From contig NZ_JAHVHV010000007.1 in assembly GCF_019802085.1 (NCBI RefSeq), positions 1-64,000 on the forward strand: a stretch of 64,000 nt of DNA. The letters run 5' to 3'. Shown here one piece after another: positions 38,965 through 48,971 of this stretch. Every line of letters starts with the position of its first letter. Position 1 is the stretch's first letter. Source of the DNA: Ferrimonas balearica (GTDB taxonomy: Bacteria > Pseudomonadota > Gammaproteobacteria > Enterobacterales > Shewanellaceae). A program made the position numbers and the translations under genes. The notes beneath the pieces were generated by a model. That model was not told where the DNA came from, ran no database searches, and was given only the letters and a program-made list of their open reading frames with translations.

Positions 38965-40335
38965 TCAGGAGGATAAGGTTCGGATCAGGTTCGCGTAGTC
39001 TTCCTTGATGTCATGACTCTCCTCCCGCAGCTGCTCGATTTTGCGACAGGCATGAAGCACCGTAGTGTGGTCGCGGCCCCCAAAAGCATCCCCGATCTCG
39101 GGAAGACTGTGGTTGGTCAGCTCCTTGGCCAGGGCCATGGCCACCTGACGGGGACGGGCGACGGAACGCGAACGACGTTTTGACAACAAGTCGGCGACTT
39201 TAATCTTGTAGTATTCCGCCACCGTTTTCTGAATATTGTCAATCGTAACAAGCTTTTCCTGCAAAGCCAGCAGGTCACGAAGGGCCTCGCGGACAAAATC
39301 GATGGTGATGGGGCGGCCGGTGAAGTTGGCGTTGGCAATCACCCGGTTCAGTGCCCCTTCGAGCTCGCGGACGTTGGAGCGCAGCCGCTTGGCGATAAAG
39401 AAAGCCACCTCGTCCGGCAGGTGAATGCTGCTCTCCTCGGCCTTGCGCATCAGGATCGCCACCCGGGTTTCCAACTCCGGCGGCTCGATGGCCACGGTCA
39501 AACCCCAGCCGAATCGCGACTTGAGCCGGTCCTCTACCCCATCGATCTCCTTGGGATAACGATCCGAGGTCAGGATGATCTGATGATTGCCCTCCAACAG
39601 CGCGTTGAAGGTGTGGAAGAACTCCTCCTGGGAGCGATCCTTGTTGGCAAAGAACTGGATGTCATCAATCAGCAGGGCATCAACACTGCGGTAGTAGCGT
39701 TTGAACTCGGCGATGGCGTTGTTCTGCAGCGCCTTGACCATGTCCTGGACAAAGCGCTCGGAGTGCATGTACACCACCTTGGCGTTTGGCTTCTTGTTGA
39801 TGATGCCGTTGCCCACCGCATGCAGCAGGTGGGTTTTACCCAGGCCGGTGCCGCCATAGAGGAACAGCGGGTTGTACGCCCCGCCGGGGTTGTCCGCTAC
39901 CTGGCTGGCCGCGGCCCGGGCCAGCTGGTTGGACTTACCCTCGACAAAGTTATCGAACTGGTAGTTGGGATTGATGTTGCTGCGTGTCCCCTGGCTTGGG
40001 CTGGCCGGGGCTTCGGTGCGCACCGGGGCCGCCGGGGCCGCCGCCGTCACCGGGCGCTGGGTGCCGATGTCCACCTTGGGACGCACCTCGGGCTTGCTGC
40101 CGATGTCGAACTGCAAAGAGGGGGCCTGGTCGCCCAGGGTTTCGGACAGAAATGCGGTGATGGAGTTGAGGTACTTGTCCCGTACCCAATCGAGTACGAA
40201 CCGGTTCGGCGCGTAGAGTACCAAGGTGTTACCCATGAGCTCCGCCTGCAAAGGGCGAATCCACATGCTGAATTGCTGTGCCGGCAACTCCTCCCGGAGT
40301 CGATCCACACACTGCTGCCATACCGGTAAGCTCAC
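38965..40335 (-). CDS. dnaA: Chromosomal replication initiator DnaA
   Basis: DnaA binds DnaA boxes and opens oriC. It has domain I ([25 protein letters not shown]), a linker rich in A, P and T (about 85-125), an AAA+ domain with Walker [10 protein letters not shown] (about 160-168) and Walker B LLIDDIQF, and the domain IV box-reading signature [15 protein letters not shown]. The start is uncertain: no ATG exists at the expected position. GTG 40335 gives 456 residues; alignment with Shewanella DnaA (MAVSLWQQC) would put the first residue at an ATC codon (40341). The upstream region has DnaA boxes and a GATC cluster, suggesting autoregulation and SeqA control. Confidence 0.97.
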   Translation of the reverse strand: MSLPVWQQCVDRLREELPAQQFSMWIRPLQAELMGNTLVLYAPNRFVLDWVRDKYLNSITAFLSETLGDQAPSLQFDIGSKPEVRPKVDIGTQRPVTAAAPAAPVRTEAPASPSQGTRSNINPNYQFDNFVEGKSNQLARAAASQVADNPGGAYNPLFLYGGTGLGKTHLLHAVGNGIINKKPNAKVVYMHSERFVQDMVKALQNNAIAEFKRYYRSVDALLIDDIQFFANKDRSQEEFFHTFNALLEGNHQIILTSDRYPKEIDGVEDRLKSRFGWGLTVAIEPPELETRVAILMRKAEESSIHLPDEVAFFIAKRLRSNVRELEGALNRVIANANFTGRPITIDFVREALRDLLALQEKLVTIDNIQKTVAEYYKIKVADLLSKRRSRSVARPRQVAMALAKELTNHSLPEIGDAFGGRDHTTVLHACRKIEQLREESHDIKEDYANLIRTLSS

Positions 40336-40394
40336 CGCGATTGTCCCAGATTTATCAGTCCCAAAGAGGGTCAATTTTACTCCCCTTGGGGCGG

Positions 40395-40605
40395 GATCGC
40401 TATAGCCAATAGAGAGGTTATCCCCAGAAAGGATCTTTGATCGTCGATTTGCGATCCGATCGGGCGATCCTCCGCCGGGGCGGCGCAAATCCGCGATATA
40501 AAAGGGCTGGAAAGGGATCGCCGAGATCCCTATAATTGGGCCAGCGCCGATCCGATCTGGATCGGCCTGTCTATATCTAGGGGCTGATGCACAATGTTAT
40601 CCACA
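40395..40605. promoter_or_regulatory. dnaA upstream region: GATC cluster with DnaA boxes
   Basis: Eleven GATC sites lie between 40395 and 40563. A perfect DnaA box TTATCCACA is at 40597-40605, with variants TGATGCACA at 40585-40593 and TTATCCCCA at 40418-40426. This fits control of dnaA by DnaA and by Dam/SeqA, or a second origin-like element. I could not pick a convincing dnaA promoter. Confidence 0.7.
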
Positions 40606-40652
40606 ATAACTGGTGCTCTCGCCCCTTATTTTGGACGCCGTCAACTTTTTCA

Positions 40653-40682
40653 TTGACGCAGTGGGTCGACTTTTATTAGAAT
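40653..40682 (+). promoter_or_regulatory. Predicted rpmH promoter
   Basis: TTGACG (40653-40658) and TAGAAT (40677-40682) with an 18-bp spacer, 81 bp upstream of rpmH. Confidence 0.6.
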
Positions 40683-40751
40683 TCGGCCTCTTTTTTGACC
40701 CGCCAAGCGCTTTAGCTCTGGCGTCGAAAGTTAATCTGTACAGTTAACTGA

Positions 40752-40898
<147 letters not shown>

Positions 40899-40920
40899 TT
40901 CCGATCTTCGGAGCGCCGCA

Positions 40921-41280
40921 ATGGTGCAATACGCTTTCAGCCGGGAGCAACGTCTGTTGACTCCCGGCGATTTCAAACCCGTCTTTGCTAACCCCGTCCG
41001 GGCAGCCTCCCCTCAACTGACGTTACTGGCCACGCCAACTGGGCACTCTCACCCGCGCATTGGACTGACCATCGCCAAGAAACACGTCAAAAAAGCGTGT
41101 CAGCGCAACCGCATCAAGCGCGTTGTCAGAGACAGTTTCCGTCTGCACCAGCATGAACTCCCCGCCGTCGACATTGTTGTGATCGGCAAAAAGGGGCTGG
41201 ATGAGCTGGACAATGCCGCCCTGCACAAGCTGGTCGAAAAGTTATGGCGCAAGCTCTCTCGCCGCTGCAACGCGTCCTGA
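40921..41280 (+). CDS. rnpA: Ribonuclease P protein component
   Basis: The 119-residue basic protein subunit of RNase P (E. coli 119), needed for tRNA 5' maturation. The RNP motif is recognisable as [25 protein letters not shown] 40921 follows GGAG and comes 22 bases after rpmH. Its end overlaps yidD by 37 bases. Confidence 0.97.
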   Translation: MVQYAFSREQRLLTPGDFKPVFANPVRAASPQLTLLATPTGHSHPRIGLTIAKKHVKKACQRNRIKRVVRDSFRLHQHELPAVDIVVIGKKGLDELDNAALHKLVEKLWRKLSRRCNAS

Positions 41281-41498
41281 TTGCGCTGGTCAAGGGCTAT
41301 CGCAAGCTGATCAGTCCCTTGCTCGGCCCCAACTGCCGCTTTCATCCGACCTGCTCAAGCTATGCCATCGAGGCGATTTCTCGTCACGGAGTGGCATATG
41401 GGTGTTGGTTAGCAATCGTCCGCATACTAAAATGTCACCCTTTGCATCCGGGCGGCCCAGACCCGGTACCACCCGCCAAACGAGGCAGAGATCAATAA
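41244..41498 (+). CDS. yidD: Membrane protein insertion efficiency factor YidD
   Basis: An 84-residue protein (E. coli 85) with the invariant core [15 protein letters not shown] and [13 protein letters not shown]. YidD is a small membrane-associated protein that aids YidC-dependent insertion. It starts inside rnpA in another frame, as in most gammaproteobacteria, and ends four bases before yidC. Confidence 0.96.
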   Translation: MAQALSPLQRVLIALVKGYRKLISPLLGPNCRFHPTCSSYAIEAISRHGVAYGCWLAIVRILKCHPLHPGGPDPVPPAKRGRDQ

Positions 41499-41501
41499 CC
41501 T

Positions 41502-43121
41502 ATGGATTCTCAACGTAATTTAATCCTTATCGGCCTGTTGTTTGTCAGCTTCCTGCTGTGGCAACAGTGGACGCTGGACCAAGCGCCGCAAGCCGAGACG
41601 CCGGCCACTCCGACCGCGACCGCCTCCGGAAGCGTCAGCGATGTGCCCCAATCCGCGACCAACACCCAGGCCCCGGCGGCGTCCGAGATCTCTGATCGCC
41701 TGATCCAGGTCCAGACCGACACCCTGACCCTGACCATCGACGCCACCGGCGGCGACGTCATCTTCGCAGCCCTGCCCGAGCACAAGCTGGAGCAAGGCGG
41801 TGAAGAGGCGCTGACCATCCTGGAGAACGAGCCCGGTTTCGCCTACGTGGCCCAGAGCGGTCTGATTGGCGCCCAGGGCCCCCACGCCAGCGGCGAACGC
41901 CCGGTGTACCAGGTCCAAGCAACCCAGTACGAGATGGCCCAGGGTCAAGACCAACTGGTGGTGCCCCTGACCTACACCAATGATCAGGGCGTGGTGTTTG
42001 AAAAGCGCTTCACCTTTACCCGCGGCGAATACGACGTGCGCGTCGACTACCTGATCCGCAACGGCAGCGATGACGCCATCCAGGTTCAGATGTACAGTCA
42101 GCTGAAGCAGACCATCGGCCAGAGCGAAGGCAGCATGATGATGCCGACTTACCGTGGGGGCGCCTACAGCACCGCTGACGCCCGTTACGAGAAGTATGCC
42201 TTCGACAAGATGCAGAAGAGCAACCTGAACCAGACCACCCAGGGTGGCTGGATCGCCATGCTGCAGCACTACTTTGTCTCCGCCTGGGTGCCGGAAGCCA
42301 ACGCGCAGAACGAGATCTACTCCCGCGTGGTGGGCAATGACGCCATCATCGGTGTGAAGCAGGCCAATCATCAGATCGCCGCCGGTACCGAGCAGACCCT
42401 GGGGGCCACCCTCTACGTGGGTCCCAAGAACCAGGAAGCCCTGTCCGCCCTCTCCCCCACCCTGAACCTGGTGGTGGATTACGGCTGGCTGTGGTTCATT
42501 GCCCAGCCGCTGCACAGCCTGCTGATGTTCCTCCAGGGCCTGGTGGTCAACTGGGGTGTGGCCATCATCCTGATGACGCTGATCATCCGTGGTTTCATGT
42601 ACCCGCTGACCAAGGCGCAGTACACCTCCATGGCCAAGATGCGCAAGCTGCAGCCCAAGCTGGCGGATCTGAAAGAGCGCTTCGGTGACGATCGCCAGCG
42701 CATGAGCCAGGCGATGATGGAGCTGTACCAGAAGGAGAAGGTGAACCCCATGGGCGGCTGCCTGCCGCTGCTGCTGCAGTTCCCCATCTTCATCGCCTTC
42801 TACTGGGTGCTGCTGGAGAGTGTGGAACTGCGTCACGCGCCCTTCTTCGGCTGGATCACCGACCTCTCCGTGAAGGATCCCTTCTACGTGCTGCCCCTGC
42901 TGATGGGCGCCTCCATGTTCATCATGCAGAAGATGCAGCCGACCATGGCCACCATGGACCCGATGCAGCAGAAGATCATGCAGTACATGCCGGTGATGTT
43001 CACCATCTTCTTCCTCTGGTTCCCGTCCGGTCTGGTGCTCTACTGGCTGGTGGGTAACCTGGTGTCCATCGCCCAGCAGGTGATCATCTACCGGTCGCTG
43101 GAAAAACAGGGACTGAAATAA
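41502..43121 (+). CDS. yidC: Membrane protein insertase YidC
   Basis: A 539-residue inner-membrane insertase (E. coli 548). It starts with an N-terminal membrane anchor ([20 protein letters not shown]), followed by a large periplasmic beta-domain (about 60-320) and the conserved five-helix YidC core from about 330, with [20 protein letters not shown]. Likely substrates encoded nearby include the ATP synthase c subunit. A terminator follows at 43126. Confidence 0.98.
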   Translation: MDSQRNLILIGLLFVSFLLWQQWTLDQAPQAETPATPTATASGSVSDVPQSATNTQAPAASEISDRLIQVQTDTLTLTIDATGGDVIFAALPEHKLEQGGEEALTILENEPGFAYVAQSGLIGAQGPHASGERPVYQVQATQYEMAQGQDQLVVPLTYTNDQGVVFEKRFTFTRGEYDVRVDYLIRNGSDDAIQVQMYSQLKQTIGQSEGSMMMPTYRGGAYSTADARYEKYAFDKMQKSNLNQTTQGGWIAMLQHYFVSAWVPEANAQNEIYSRVVGNDAIIGVKQANHQIAAGTEQTLGATLYVGPKNQEALSALSPTLNLVVDYGWLWFIAQPLHSLLMFLQGLVVNWGVAIILMTLIIRGFMYPLTKAQYTSMAKMRKLQPKLADLKERFGDDRQRMSQAMMELYQKEKVNPMGGCLPLLLQFPIFIAFYWVLLESVELRHAPFFGWITDLSVKDPFYVLPLLMGASMFIMQKMQPTMATMDPMQQKIMQYMPVMFTIFFLWFPSGLVLYWLVGNLVSIAQQVIIYRSLEKQGLK

Positions 43122-43125
43122 TCCC

Positions 43126-43156
43126 AGAAGGCGGCGCTTGCGCCGCCTTCTTTTTT
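43126..43156 (+). terminator. rpmH-yidC terminator
   Basis: An 11-bp perfect stem (AGAAGGCGGCG/CGCCGCCTTCT) with a CTTG loop and seven Ts, starting five bases after the yidC stop. mnmE follows within 36 bases, so read-through may supply it. Confidence 0.8.
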
Positions 43157-43191
43157 ATTACACTTGGCTCAATCACTTCGAATTCGTTTCT

Positions 43192-44559
43192 ATGACTGAT
43201 CATCAGGACACCATCGTGGCCCAGGCCACCGCGCCCGGCCAGGGCGGGGTGGGGATCGTGCGGGTCTCCGGCCCTCTGGCGGCCTCTGTGGCGCAGCAGG
43301 TGCTGGGCAAGGTGCCCAAACCCCGCTACGCCGAGTACCTGCCCTTCAAGGACCTGGGCGGCGCCACCCTGGATCAGGGCATCGCCTTGATGTTCAAAGG
43401 CCCCAACTCCTTCACTGGCGAGGATGTGCTGGAGCTTCAGGGCCACGGCGGTCCGGTGGTGATCGACATGCTGATCCGCCGCATCCTCACCATCGAGGGA
43501 CTGCGCACCGCCCGGCCCGGAGAGTTCTCCGAGCGCGCCTTTTTGAACGACAAGCTGGACCTGACCCAGGCCGAAGCCATCGCCGATCTTATCGAAGCCA
43601 GCTCCGAGCAGGCGGTGCGCAGCGCCATGCATTCGCTGCAGGGCGAGTTCTCCGGCCAGATCCATCAACTGGTGGAGCAGCTGACTCACCTGAGGATCTA
43701 CGTCGAAGCGGCCATCGACTTTCCCGACGAAGAGGTGGATTTCCTCTCCGACGGCCGCATTGCCGGGGATCTCAACGCCATCATGCGCCAGCTGGATGAG
43801 GTGCGCCGCAGCGCCCGCCAGGGGGCCCTGATGCGCGAGGGGATGAAGGTGGTGATCGCCGGTCGGCCCAACGCCGGTAAGTCCAGCCTGCTGAATGCCC
43901 TGGCCGGGCGGGAGTCCGCCATCGTCACCGACATCGCCGGCACCACCCGGGATGTGCTGCGTGAGCACATCCACATCGACGGCATGCCCCTGCACATCAT
44001 CGACACCGCCGGCCTGCGGGACGCCTCCGACGAAGTGGAGCGGATCGGCATCGAGCGGGCCTGGAGCGAAATTGAGCAGGCCGATCGGGTGCTGTTGATG
44101 GTGGACGGCACCGAGACCGACGCCACCGACGCCGAAACCATCTGGCCGGAGCTGATCCACCGTCTGCCCAAGGAGATGGGCCTGACTCTGATCCGCAACA
44201 AGGCGGACCTGACAGGTGAGCCGTTGGAGCATGGCCAGAGCGATGGCCACCCGCTGTTCCGTCTCAGTGCCCGCACCGGCGAAGGGGTCGATGCCCTCAA
44301 GCAGCACCTCAAAGCCTGCATGGGTTACCAGGGCACCACCGAAGGCGGCTTTATGGCCCGACAGCGCCATCTGGAGGCGCTCACGCTGGCCGCCCGTCAC
44401 CTGGACCAGGGCAAGGAGCAACTCGAAGTGTTTCAGGCCGGAGAGCTGCTGGCAGAGGAGCTGAGACTGGCCCAGCAGTCCCTTTCCGAGATCACCGGAG
44501 AGTTCAGTTCCGATGATCTGCTCGGGGCCATCTTCTCCTCCTTCTGCATCGGCAAGTAA
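43192..44559 (+). CDS. mnmE: tRNA modification GTPase MnmE
   Basis: MnmE with MnmG makes cmnm5U34 in tRNA. The 455 residues (E. coli 454) include the N-terminal formyl-THF-binding domain, the helical domain, and a G domain with GRPNAGKS (224-231), [13 protein letters not shown] and NKAD, and end in the catalytic FCIGK (451-455). ATG 43192 matches the family start; no strong Shine-Dalgarno is visible. Its partner mnmG lies on the other side of mioC and oriC. Confidence 0.97.
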   Translation: MTDHQDTIVAQATAPGQGGVGIVRVSGPLAASVAQQVLGKVPKPRYAEYLPFKDLGGATLDQGIALMFKGPNSFTGEDVLELQGHGGPVVIDMLIRRILTIEGLRTARPGEFSERAFLNDKLDLTQAEAIADLIEASSEQAVRSAMHSLQGEFSGQIHQLVEQLTHLRIYVEAAIDFPDEEVDFLSDGRIAGDLNAIMRQLDEVRRSARQGALMREGMKVVIAGRPNAGKSSLLNALAGRESAIVTDIAGTTRDVLREHIHIDGMPLHIIDTAGLRDASDEVERIGIERAWSEIEQADRVLLMVDGTETDATDAETIWPELIHRLPKEMGLTLIRNKADLTGEPLEHGQSDGHPLFRLSARTGEGVDALKQHLKACMGYQGTTEGGFMARQRHLEALTLAARHLDQGKEQLEVFQAGELLAEELRLAQQSLSEITGEFSSDDLLGAIFSSFCIGK

Positions 44560-44566
44560 CCGCCTC

Positions 44567-44588
44567 AGCCCGCCCCCTTCGGCGGGCT
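44567..44588 (+). terminator. Hairpin after mnmE
   Basis: An 8-bp stem (AGCCCGCC/GGCGGGCT) with a 6-base loop and a weak U-run (CGCTTTT), eight bases after the mnmE stop. Confidence 0.45.
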
Positions 44589-44633
44589 GTCGCTTTTCCT
44601 GGCTTTTCCCCCGCCCCCTTCGGACAATGTGCC

Positions 44634-44664
44634 CATCCGGCTCCCTCGGAGCCCCACCCGGATG
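44634..44664 (+). promoter_or_regulatory. Nested hairpin in the mioC leader
   Basis: CATCCGG (44634-44640) pairs with CCGGATG (44658-44664), enclosing GGCTCC/GGAGCC (44639-44653). The structure ends at the mioC ribosome-binding site (GAGGA, 44664-44668). It might influence mioC translation or transcription toward oriC. Confidence 0.4.
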
Positions 44665-44675
44665 AGGACCACCCC

Positions 44676-45116
44676 ATGACCCAGATCGCCTTGATCATCG
44701 GTACCACCATGGGCGGCGCAGAAGCGGTCGCCGATGAGCTGCAGGAGCGGCTCGAGCAAGCCGGCCACCAGTGCCACCCCACCCTGACCCCCGAGCTCAC
44801 CACACTTCGCCAATTCGACCACTGGCTGGTGGTGACCTCCACCCATGGCGCCGGCGATCTGCCCGACAACCTGGTGCCCTTCCAGGCCGAATTGACCCAG
44901 CAAAAACCGGATCTCGGCACCACTCGGTTGGCCCTGTGTGGGATCGGTGACTCCAGTTACGACACCTTTTGTGGCGCGCTTGATCATCTGGAGCCACTGA
45001 TGCGATCCCTGGGTGCGATCCCCCTTGTGGACAGGATCGAAATCGACGTTCAGTCACCTGAAATCCCAGAAGATCAAGCACTAAGGTGGATTGAAAGCTA
45101 TCTGGAGCGGCTTTGA
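44676..45116 (+). CDS. mioC: Flavodoxin-like protein MioC
   Basis: A 146-residue FMN-binding flavodoxin-fold protein (E. coli 147), with phosphate loop IIGTTMGGAEAVAD (7-20), TSTHGAGDLPDN and GIGDSSYDTFC. In E. coli MioC supports biotin synthase electron transfer, and its transcription crosses oriC. Here too it lies immediately left of oriC and reads toward it. Confidence 0.94.
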   Translation: MTQIALIIGTTMGGAEAVADELQERLEQAGHQCHPTLTPELTTLRQFDHWLVVTSTHGAGDLPDNLVPFQAELTQQKPDLGTTRLALCGIGDSSYDTFCGALDHLEPLMRSLGAIPLVDRIEIDVQSPEIPEDQALRWIESYLERL

Positions 45117-45543
45117 TCGCACCTATGGGATCCGATCCTTCCACAGGTTAAGGCGAGTCATTCACAGATCAAGGATCTAACCACAGGGATCTGTGCATAA
45201 GGTTGGATCCATCTGTGATCTAACTGGGACTTACTCCCACTCCTAGGAAGTCCGGATCCACCCCTGTGCATAAGATCGCGATCTATCCTCACCTTTTGAT
45301 CCCATATGATCGCCCGTTGATCACAGCAAACGATCCGCCTAAAACCCTTGGTGTTACTGGCTTTCAGGCAGTTACCCACAGAGATCGCGATCCCTAATAG
45401 TAAGAACAATAAAGGATCTTTAAATAGATCTTTTAAATATTAGGGATCGAGGGAGTGGGGAACGGTTAAGAAGTAACCTTCTCTAGATGCATAAGCGGTG
45501 ATAGAATGCAGCGCTTTTTTGAAACCGACAGAGTGAGCAACCC
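45117..45543. other. oriC: Chromosomal replication origin oriC
   Basis: The intergenic region between mioC and mnmG has the E. coli-type layout. There are 19 GATC sites between 45129 and 45448. Three GATC-headed AT-rich 13-mers form the unwinding element on the minus strand: 45448-45436, 45430-45418 and 45418-45406; the middle one, GATCTATTTAAAG, closely resembles the E. coli left 13-mer. An R1-like DnaA box TTACCCACA is at 45372-45380. Two TTATGCACA boxes on the minus strand are at 45192-45200 and 45265-45273. Further weak CCACA boxes are near 45138 and 45178. Confidence 0.93.
45502..45507 (+). promoter_or_regulatory. Candidate -10 of mnmG promoter
   Basis: TAGAAT, 36 bp upstream of mnmG and followed by a GC-rich discriminator (GCAGCGC) as in stringently controlled gidA promoters. 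The -35 (TTCTCT at 45479-45484) is weak. Confidence 0.4.
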
Positions 45544-47433
45544 ATGCGAGTTCAGGAACATTATGATGTCATCGTAGTAGGCGGCGGCCACGCCGGTACC
45601 GAGGCGGCCTTGGCCAGCGCTCGGACAGGTGCCCGCACCCTATTGCTGACCCATAACCTGGACACCCTGGGTCAGATGTCTTGCAACCCCGCCATCGGGG
45701 GCATCGGCAAAGGGCATCTGGTTAAGGAGATCGATGCCCTCGGTGGGATCATGGCGCTGGCCGCGGATCGGGCCGGGATCCAGTTCCGTACCCTGAACGC
45801 CTCTAAGGGCCCAGCCGTGCGCGCCACTCGAGCCCAGGCGGATCGCGCCCTCTACCGCCAGGCGATCCAGCAGATGCTGTTCAACCAGCCGGGCCTGACC
45901 GTATTCCAGCAAGGGGTGAACGATCTGGCCCTCGATGGGGATCGGGTGGTCGGGGTGATCACCGACGCCGGGATCCGCTTCGATGCCGACGCCGTGGTGC
46001 TGACCGTAGGCACCTTCCTCGATGGCAAGATCCACATCGGTCTGGACAACTACGCCGGCGGACGCATTGGCGACACCAACGCGGTGCGCCTGGCCCACCG
46101 ACTGCGCGAGCTGCCTCTGCGCATCGACCGGCTGAAGACCGGCACCCCGGCCCGCCTGGACGCCCGGAGCCTGGACTTCTCGGTGATGCAGGAGCAGCCC
46201 GGTGACTCACCGACGCCGCTGTTCTCCTATATTGGTGACCGGGCCGAGCAGCCCCGCCAGATCTCCTGCTACATCACCCACACCAATGAGCGGACTCACG
46301 AGATCATTCGCCAGGGGCTGGATCGCAGCCCCATGTACACCGGTGTGATCGACGGGATCGGTCCCCGCTACTGCCCGTCGGTGGAAGACAAGGTGATGCG
46401 CTTTGCCGACAAAACCTCGCACCAGATCTTTGTTGAACCGGAGGGGCTCAACAGCATCGAGATCTACCCCAACGGGATCTCTACCTCCCTGCCCTACGAC
46501 GTGCAGGTGGCCCTGGTGCACTCCATCAAGGGCTTTGAACAGGCCCAGATCTTGCGCCCCGGCTACGCCATCGAGTACGACTACTTCGATCCGCGGGATC
46601 TCAAGGCCTCGCTGGAGAGCAAGTTCATCGAGGGGCTCTACTTTGCCGGTCAGATCAACGGCACCACCGGCTACGAAGAGGCCGGTGCGCAGGGGCTGTT
46701 GGCCGGGCTCAACGCCGCCCGCCGCACCCGGGGACAGGACAGCTGGAGCCCCCGCCGGGATCAGGCCTACCTGGGCGTGCTGGTGGACGATCTCTCCACT
46801 CTGGGCACCCAGGAGCCCTACCGCATGTTCACTTCGCGGGCGGAACATCGCCTGCTGCTGCGGGAGGACAACGCGGATCTGCGCCTGACCGAGCTTGGGC
46901 GTGAGATGGGGCTGGTGGATGATCACCGCTGGGCCAAGTTCAATGACAAGGTCGAGGCCATCGAGCAGGAGCGCCAGCGCCTGCGCGGCACCTGGGTGCA
47001 GAAAGACAGCCCCCAGGCCGAGGCACTCAATCCTCAGCTCAAGACCCCCTTGTCCCGGGAGGCGAACCTGGAAGAGCTGCTGCGACGGCCGGAGCTCGGC
47101 TACGCCCAGTTGATGACGGTGGAGGGACTGGGCCCGGCCCTGGCGGACGAACGCGCCGCCGAGCAGGTGGAGATCCAGGTCAAGTACGCCGGTTACATCG
47201 AGCGTCAGAAAGACGAGATCGAGAAAACCCGCCGTCACGAACAGACGCCGCTGCCGCTGGACCTGGATTACCGCCAGGTGAAGGGCCTGTCCAATGAGGT
47301 GATGGCCAAGCTGCTGGAGCACAAGCCGGAAACCCTCGGCAGCGCCTCCCGAATCTCCGGGGTCACGCCGGCGGCCATCTCACTGCTGCTGGTTTACCTC
47401 AAAAAACAGGGCCTGCTTCGCAAGAGCGCCTAA
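45544..47433 (+). CDS. mnmG: tRNA U34 carboxymethylaminomethyl synthase MnmG (GidA)
   Basis: The FAD subunit of the MnmEG complex. The 629 residues equal E. coli MnmG. It has the FAD loop [11 protein letters not shown] (13-23), [21 protein letters not shown], and the C-terminal helical domain that contacts MnmE. It is the first gene right of oriC and is transcribed away from it, ahead of rsmG-parA-parB. Confidence 0.98.
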   Translation: MRVQEHYDVIVVGGGHAGTEAALASARTGARTLLLTHNLDTLGQMSCNPAIGGIGKGHLVKEIDALGGIMALAADRAGIQFRTLNASKGPAVRATRAQADRALYRQAIQQMLFNQPGLTVFQQGVNDLALDGDRVVGVITDAGIRFDADAVVLTVGTFLDGKIHIGLDNYAGGRIGDTNAVRLAHRLRELPLRIDRLKTGTPARLDARSLDFSVMQEQPGDSPTPLFSYIGDRAEQPRQISCYITHTNERTHEIIRQGLDRSPMYTGVIDGIGPRYCPSVEDKVMRFADKTSHQIFVEPEGLNSIEIYPNGISTSLPYDVQVALVHSIKGFEQAQILRPGYAIEYDYFDPRDLKASLESKFIEGLYFAGQINGTTGYEEAGAQGLLAGLNAARRTRGQDSWSPRRDQAYLGVLVDDLSTLGTQEPYRMFTSRAEHRLLLREDNADLRLTELGREMGLVDDHRWAKFNDKVEAIEQERQRLRGTWVQKDSPQAEALNPQLKTPLSREANLEELLRRPELGYAQLMTVEGLGPALADERAAEQVEIQVKYAGYIERQKDEIEKTRRHEQTPLPLDLDYRQVKGLSNEVMAKLLEHKPETLGSASRISGVTPAAISLLLVYLKKQGLLRKSA

Positions 47434-47520
47434 GCTGAACGCCTCTCACGGCGGCGGGGCTTCCCATGCCCCGCCGCCGCCTTCATAATGACTCTTTGAT
47501 TCTTTTTAGGGGACCCATCC

Positions 47521-48153
47521 GTGCTGGCGAAACGCCTTTCGACCCTCATTGCCGACAGTGGTCTGACTGTCAGTGCCGAGCAACAGGACCAACTGCTGCA
47601 GCTGGTGACCTTGCTGGACAAATGGAACAAGGCGTACAACCTCACCTCGGTTCGGGATCCCATGGAGATGCTGGAGAAGCACATCCTGGACAGCATCGTG
47701 GTGGGGCCGCACCTGCAGGGACAGCGGTTTATCGATGTGGGCACCGGCCCCGGTCTGCCGGGGCTGCCTCTGGCGATCTGTCATCCGGACAAGACCTTCG
47801 TGTTGCTGGACAGCCTGGGCAAACGGATCCGCTTTATCCGCCAGGTGATCCACACCCTGGGGCTGACCAACGTCACCGCCGTCGAAAGCCGCGTGGAAGC
47901 CTACCAGCCGGAGCAGGGCTTCGATGGCGTGCTGAGCCGTGCCTTCGCCTCCCTGGAGGACATGCTGAGCTGGTGCGCTCATCTGACGGCCCCCCAGGGT
48001 CGCTTTCTGGCTCTGAAGGGGCAACTGGACCCGGACGAGTTGCAGTCCATCCCGCCCCAGTTTGAGATCGAACAGACCCTGGTGCTGCAGGTGCCCGGTC
48101 TGGACGCACAACGCCATCTGGTCCGGGTGAAAACCCGCGACTCCGAGGATTGA
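47521..48153 (+). CDS. rsmG: 16S rRNA (guanine-527-N7)-methyltransferase
   Basis: RsmG (GidB) methylates G527 of 16S rRNA; its loss gives low-level streptomycin resistance in other bacteria. The 210 residues (E. coli 207) carry the SAM loop [15 protein letters not shown] and the sequence [12 protein letters not shown]. Initiation is at GTG 47521 after GGGGA. A U-less hairpin at 47450-47478 lies between mnmG and this gene. parA begins ten bases downstream. Confidence 0.96.
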   Translation: MLAKRLSTLIADSGLTVSAEQQDQLLQLVTLLDKWNKAYNLTSVRDPMEMLEKHILDSIVVGPHLQGQRFIDVGTGPGLPGLPLAICHPDKTFVLLDSLGKRIRFIRQVIHTLGLTNVTAVESRVEAYQPEQGFDGVLSRAFASLEDMLSWCAHLTAPQGRFLALKGQLDPDELQSIPPQFEIEQTLVLQVPGLDAQRHLVRVKTRDSED

Positions 48154-48163
48154 GGGAACAGCC

Positions 48164-48961
48164 GTGGCACAAGTGATTGCGATTGCGAATCAGAAAGGCG
48201 GGGTGGGCAAAACCACCACCAGCATCAACCTGGCGGCGTCCATGGCGGCCACCCGACGCCGGGTGCTGCTGATCGACCTCGATCCCCAGGGCAACGCCAC
48301 CATGGGATCCGGGGTCGATAAGTACGAGGTGCCCCGCACCGCCTACGATCTGCTGGTGGAAGAGGTGCCGGCGGACGAGGTGATCGTTCGTGAGACCAGC
48401 GGCAAGTACGATCTCATCGCCGCCAACGCCGACGTCACCGCCGCCGAGATCAAGCTGATGGAGTTCTTTGCCCGGGAGGTGCGCCTACGCAACGCCCTGG
48501 CGCCGATCCTCGACCAGTACGACTACATTTTCATCGACTGCCCGCCCTCGCTGAACATGCTGACGGTCAATGCCATGGGGGCGGCGGACTCCGTAGTGAT
48601 CCCCATGCAGTGCGAGTACTACGCGCTGGAGGGGCTGACCGCCCTGATGGACACCATCGGCAAGCTGGCCCAGGTGGTGAACCCCGCCCTGACCATCGAG
48701 GGGATCCTCCGCACCATGTACGATCCCCGTAACCGACTGGCCAACGACGTGTCCGATCAGCTCAAGCAGCATTTTGGCGACAAGGTGTACCGCACGGTGA
48801 TCCCCCGCAATGTGCGCCTGGCGGAAGCCCCCAGTTTCGGGGCGCCGGCCATGTATTACGACAAGAGCAGTGCCGGAGCCAAGGCCTACCTGGCCCTGGC
48901 CGGTGAGATGCTGCGCCGGGCCGAGTCCGCCCGGGTAACCGAAACCGAACAGGCTGAATAA
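48164..48961 (+). CDS. parA: Chromosome-partitioning ATPase ParA
   Basis: A 265-residue ParA/Soj deviant-Walker ATPase with KGGVGKTTTSINLA (11-24), switch DLDPQGNAT and FIDCPPSLNMLT. It has no N-terminal helix-turn-helix, so it is the chromosomal (Soj) rather than the plasmid P1 type. It begins at GTG 48164 after GAGGGA and is followed by parB in the same operon. Confidence 0.97.
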   Translation: MAQVIAIANQKGGVGKTTTSINLAASMAATRRRVLLIDLDPQGNATMGSGVDKYEVPRTAYDLLVEEVPADEVIVRETSGKYDLIAANADVTAAEIKLMEFFAREVRLRNALAPILDQYDYIFIDCPPSLNMLTVNAMGAADSVVIPMQCEYYALEGLTALMDTIGKLAQVVNPALTIEGILRTMYDPRNRLANDVSDQLKQHFGDKVYRTVIPRNVRLAEAPSFGAPAMYYDKSSAGAKAYLALAGEMLRRAESARVTETEQAE

Positions 48962-48971
48962 GAGGATACCG

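Noticed and set aside
47450..47478. An 11-bp GC-rich hairpin between mnmG and rsmG, considered as an intrinsic terminator
   Set aside because: No T-run follows on the plus strand, and mnmG-rsmG-parAB is usually cotranscribed. It may be only an RNA structure or processing site.
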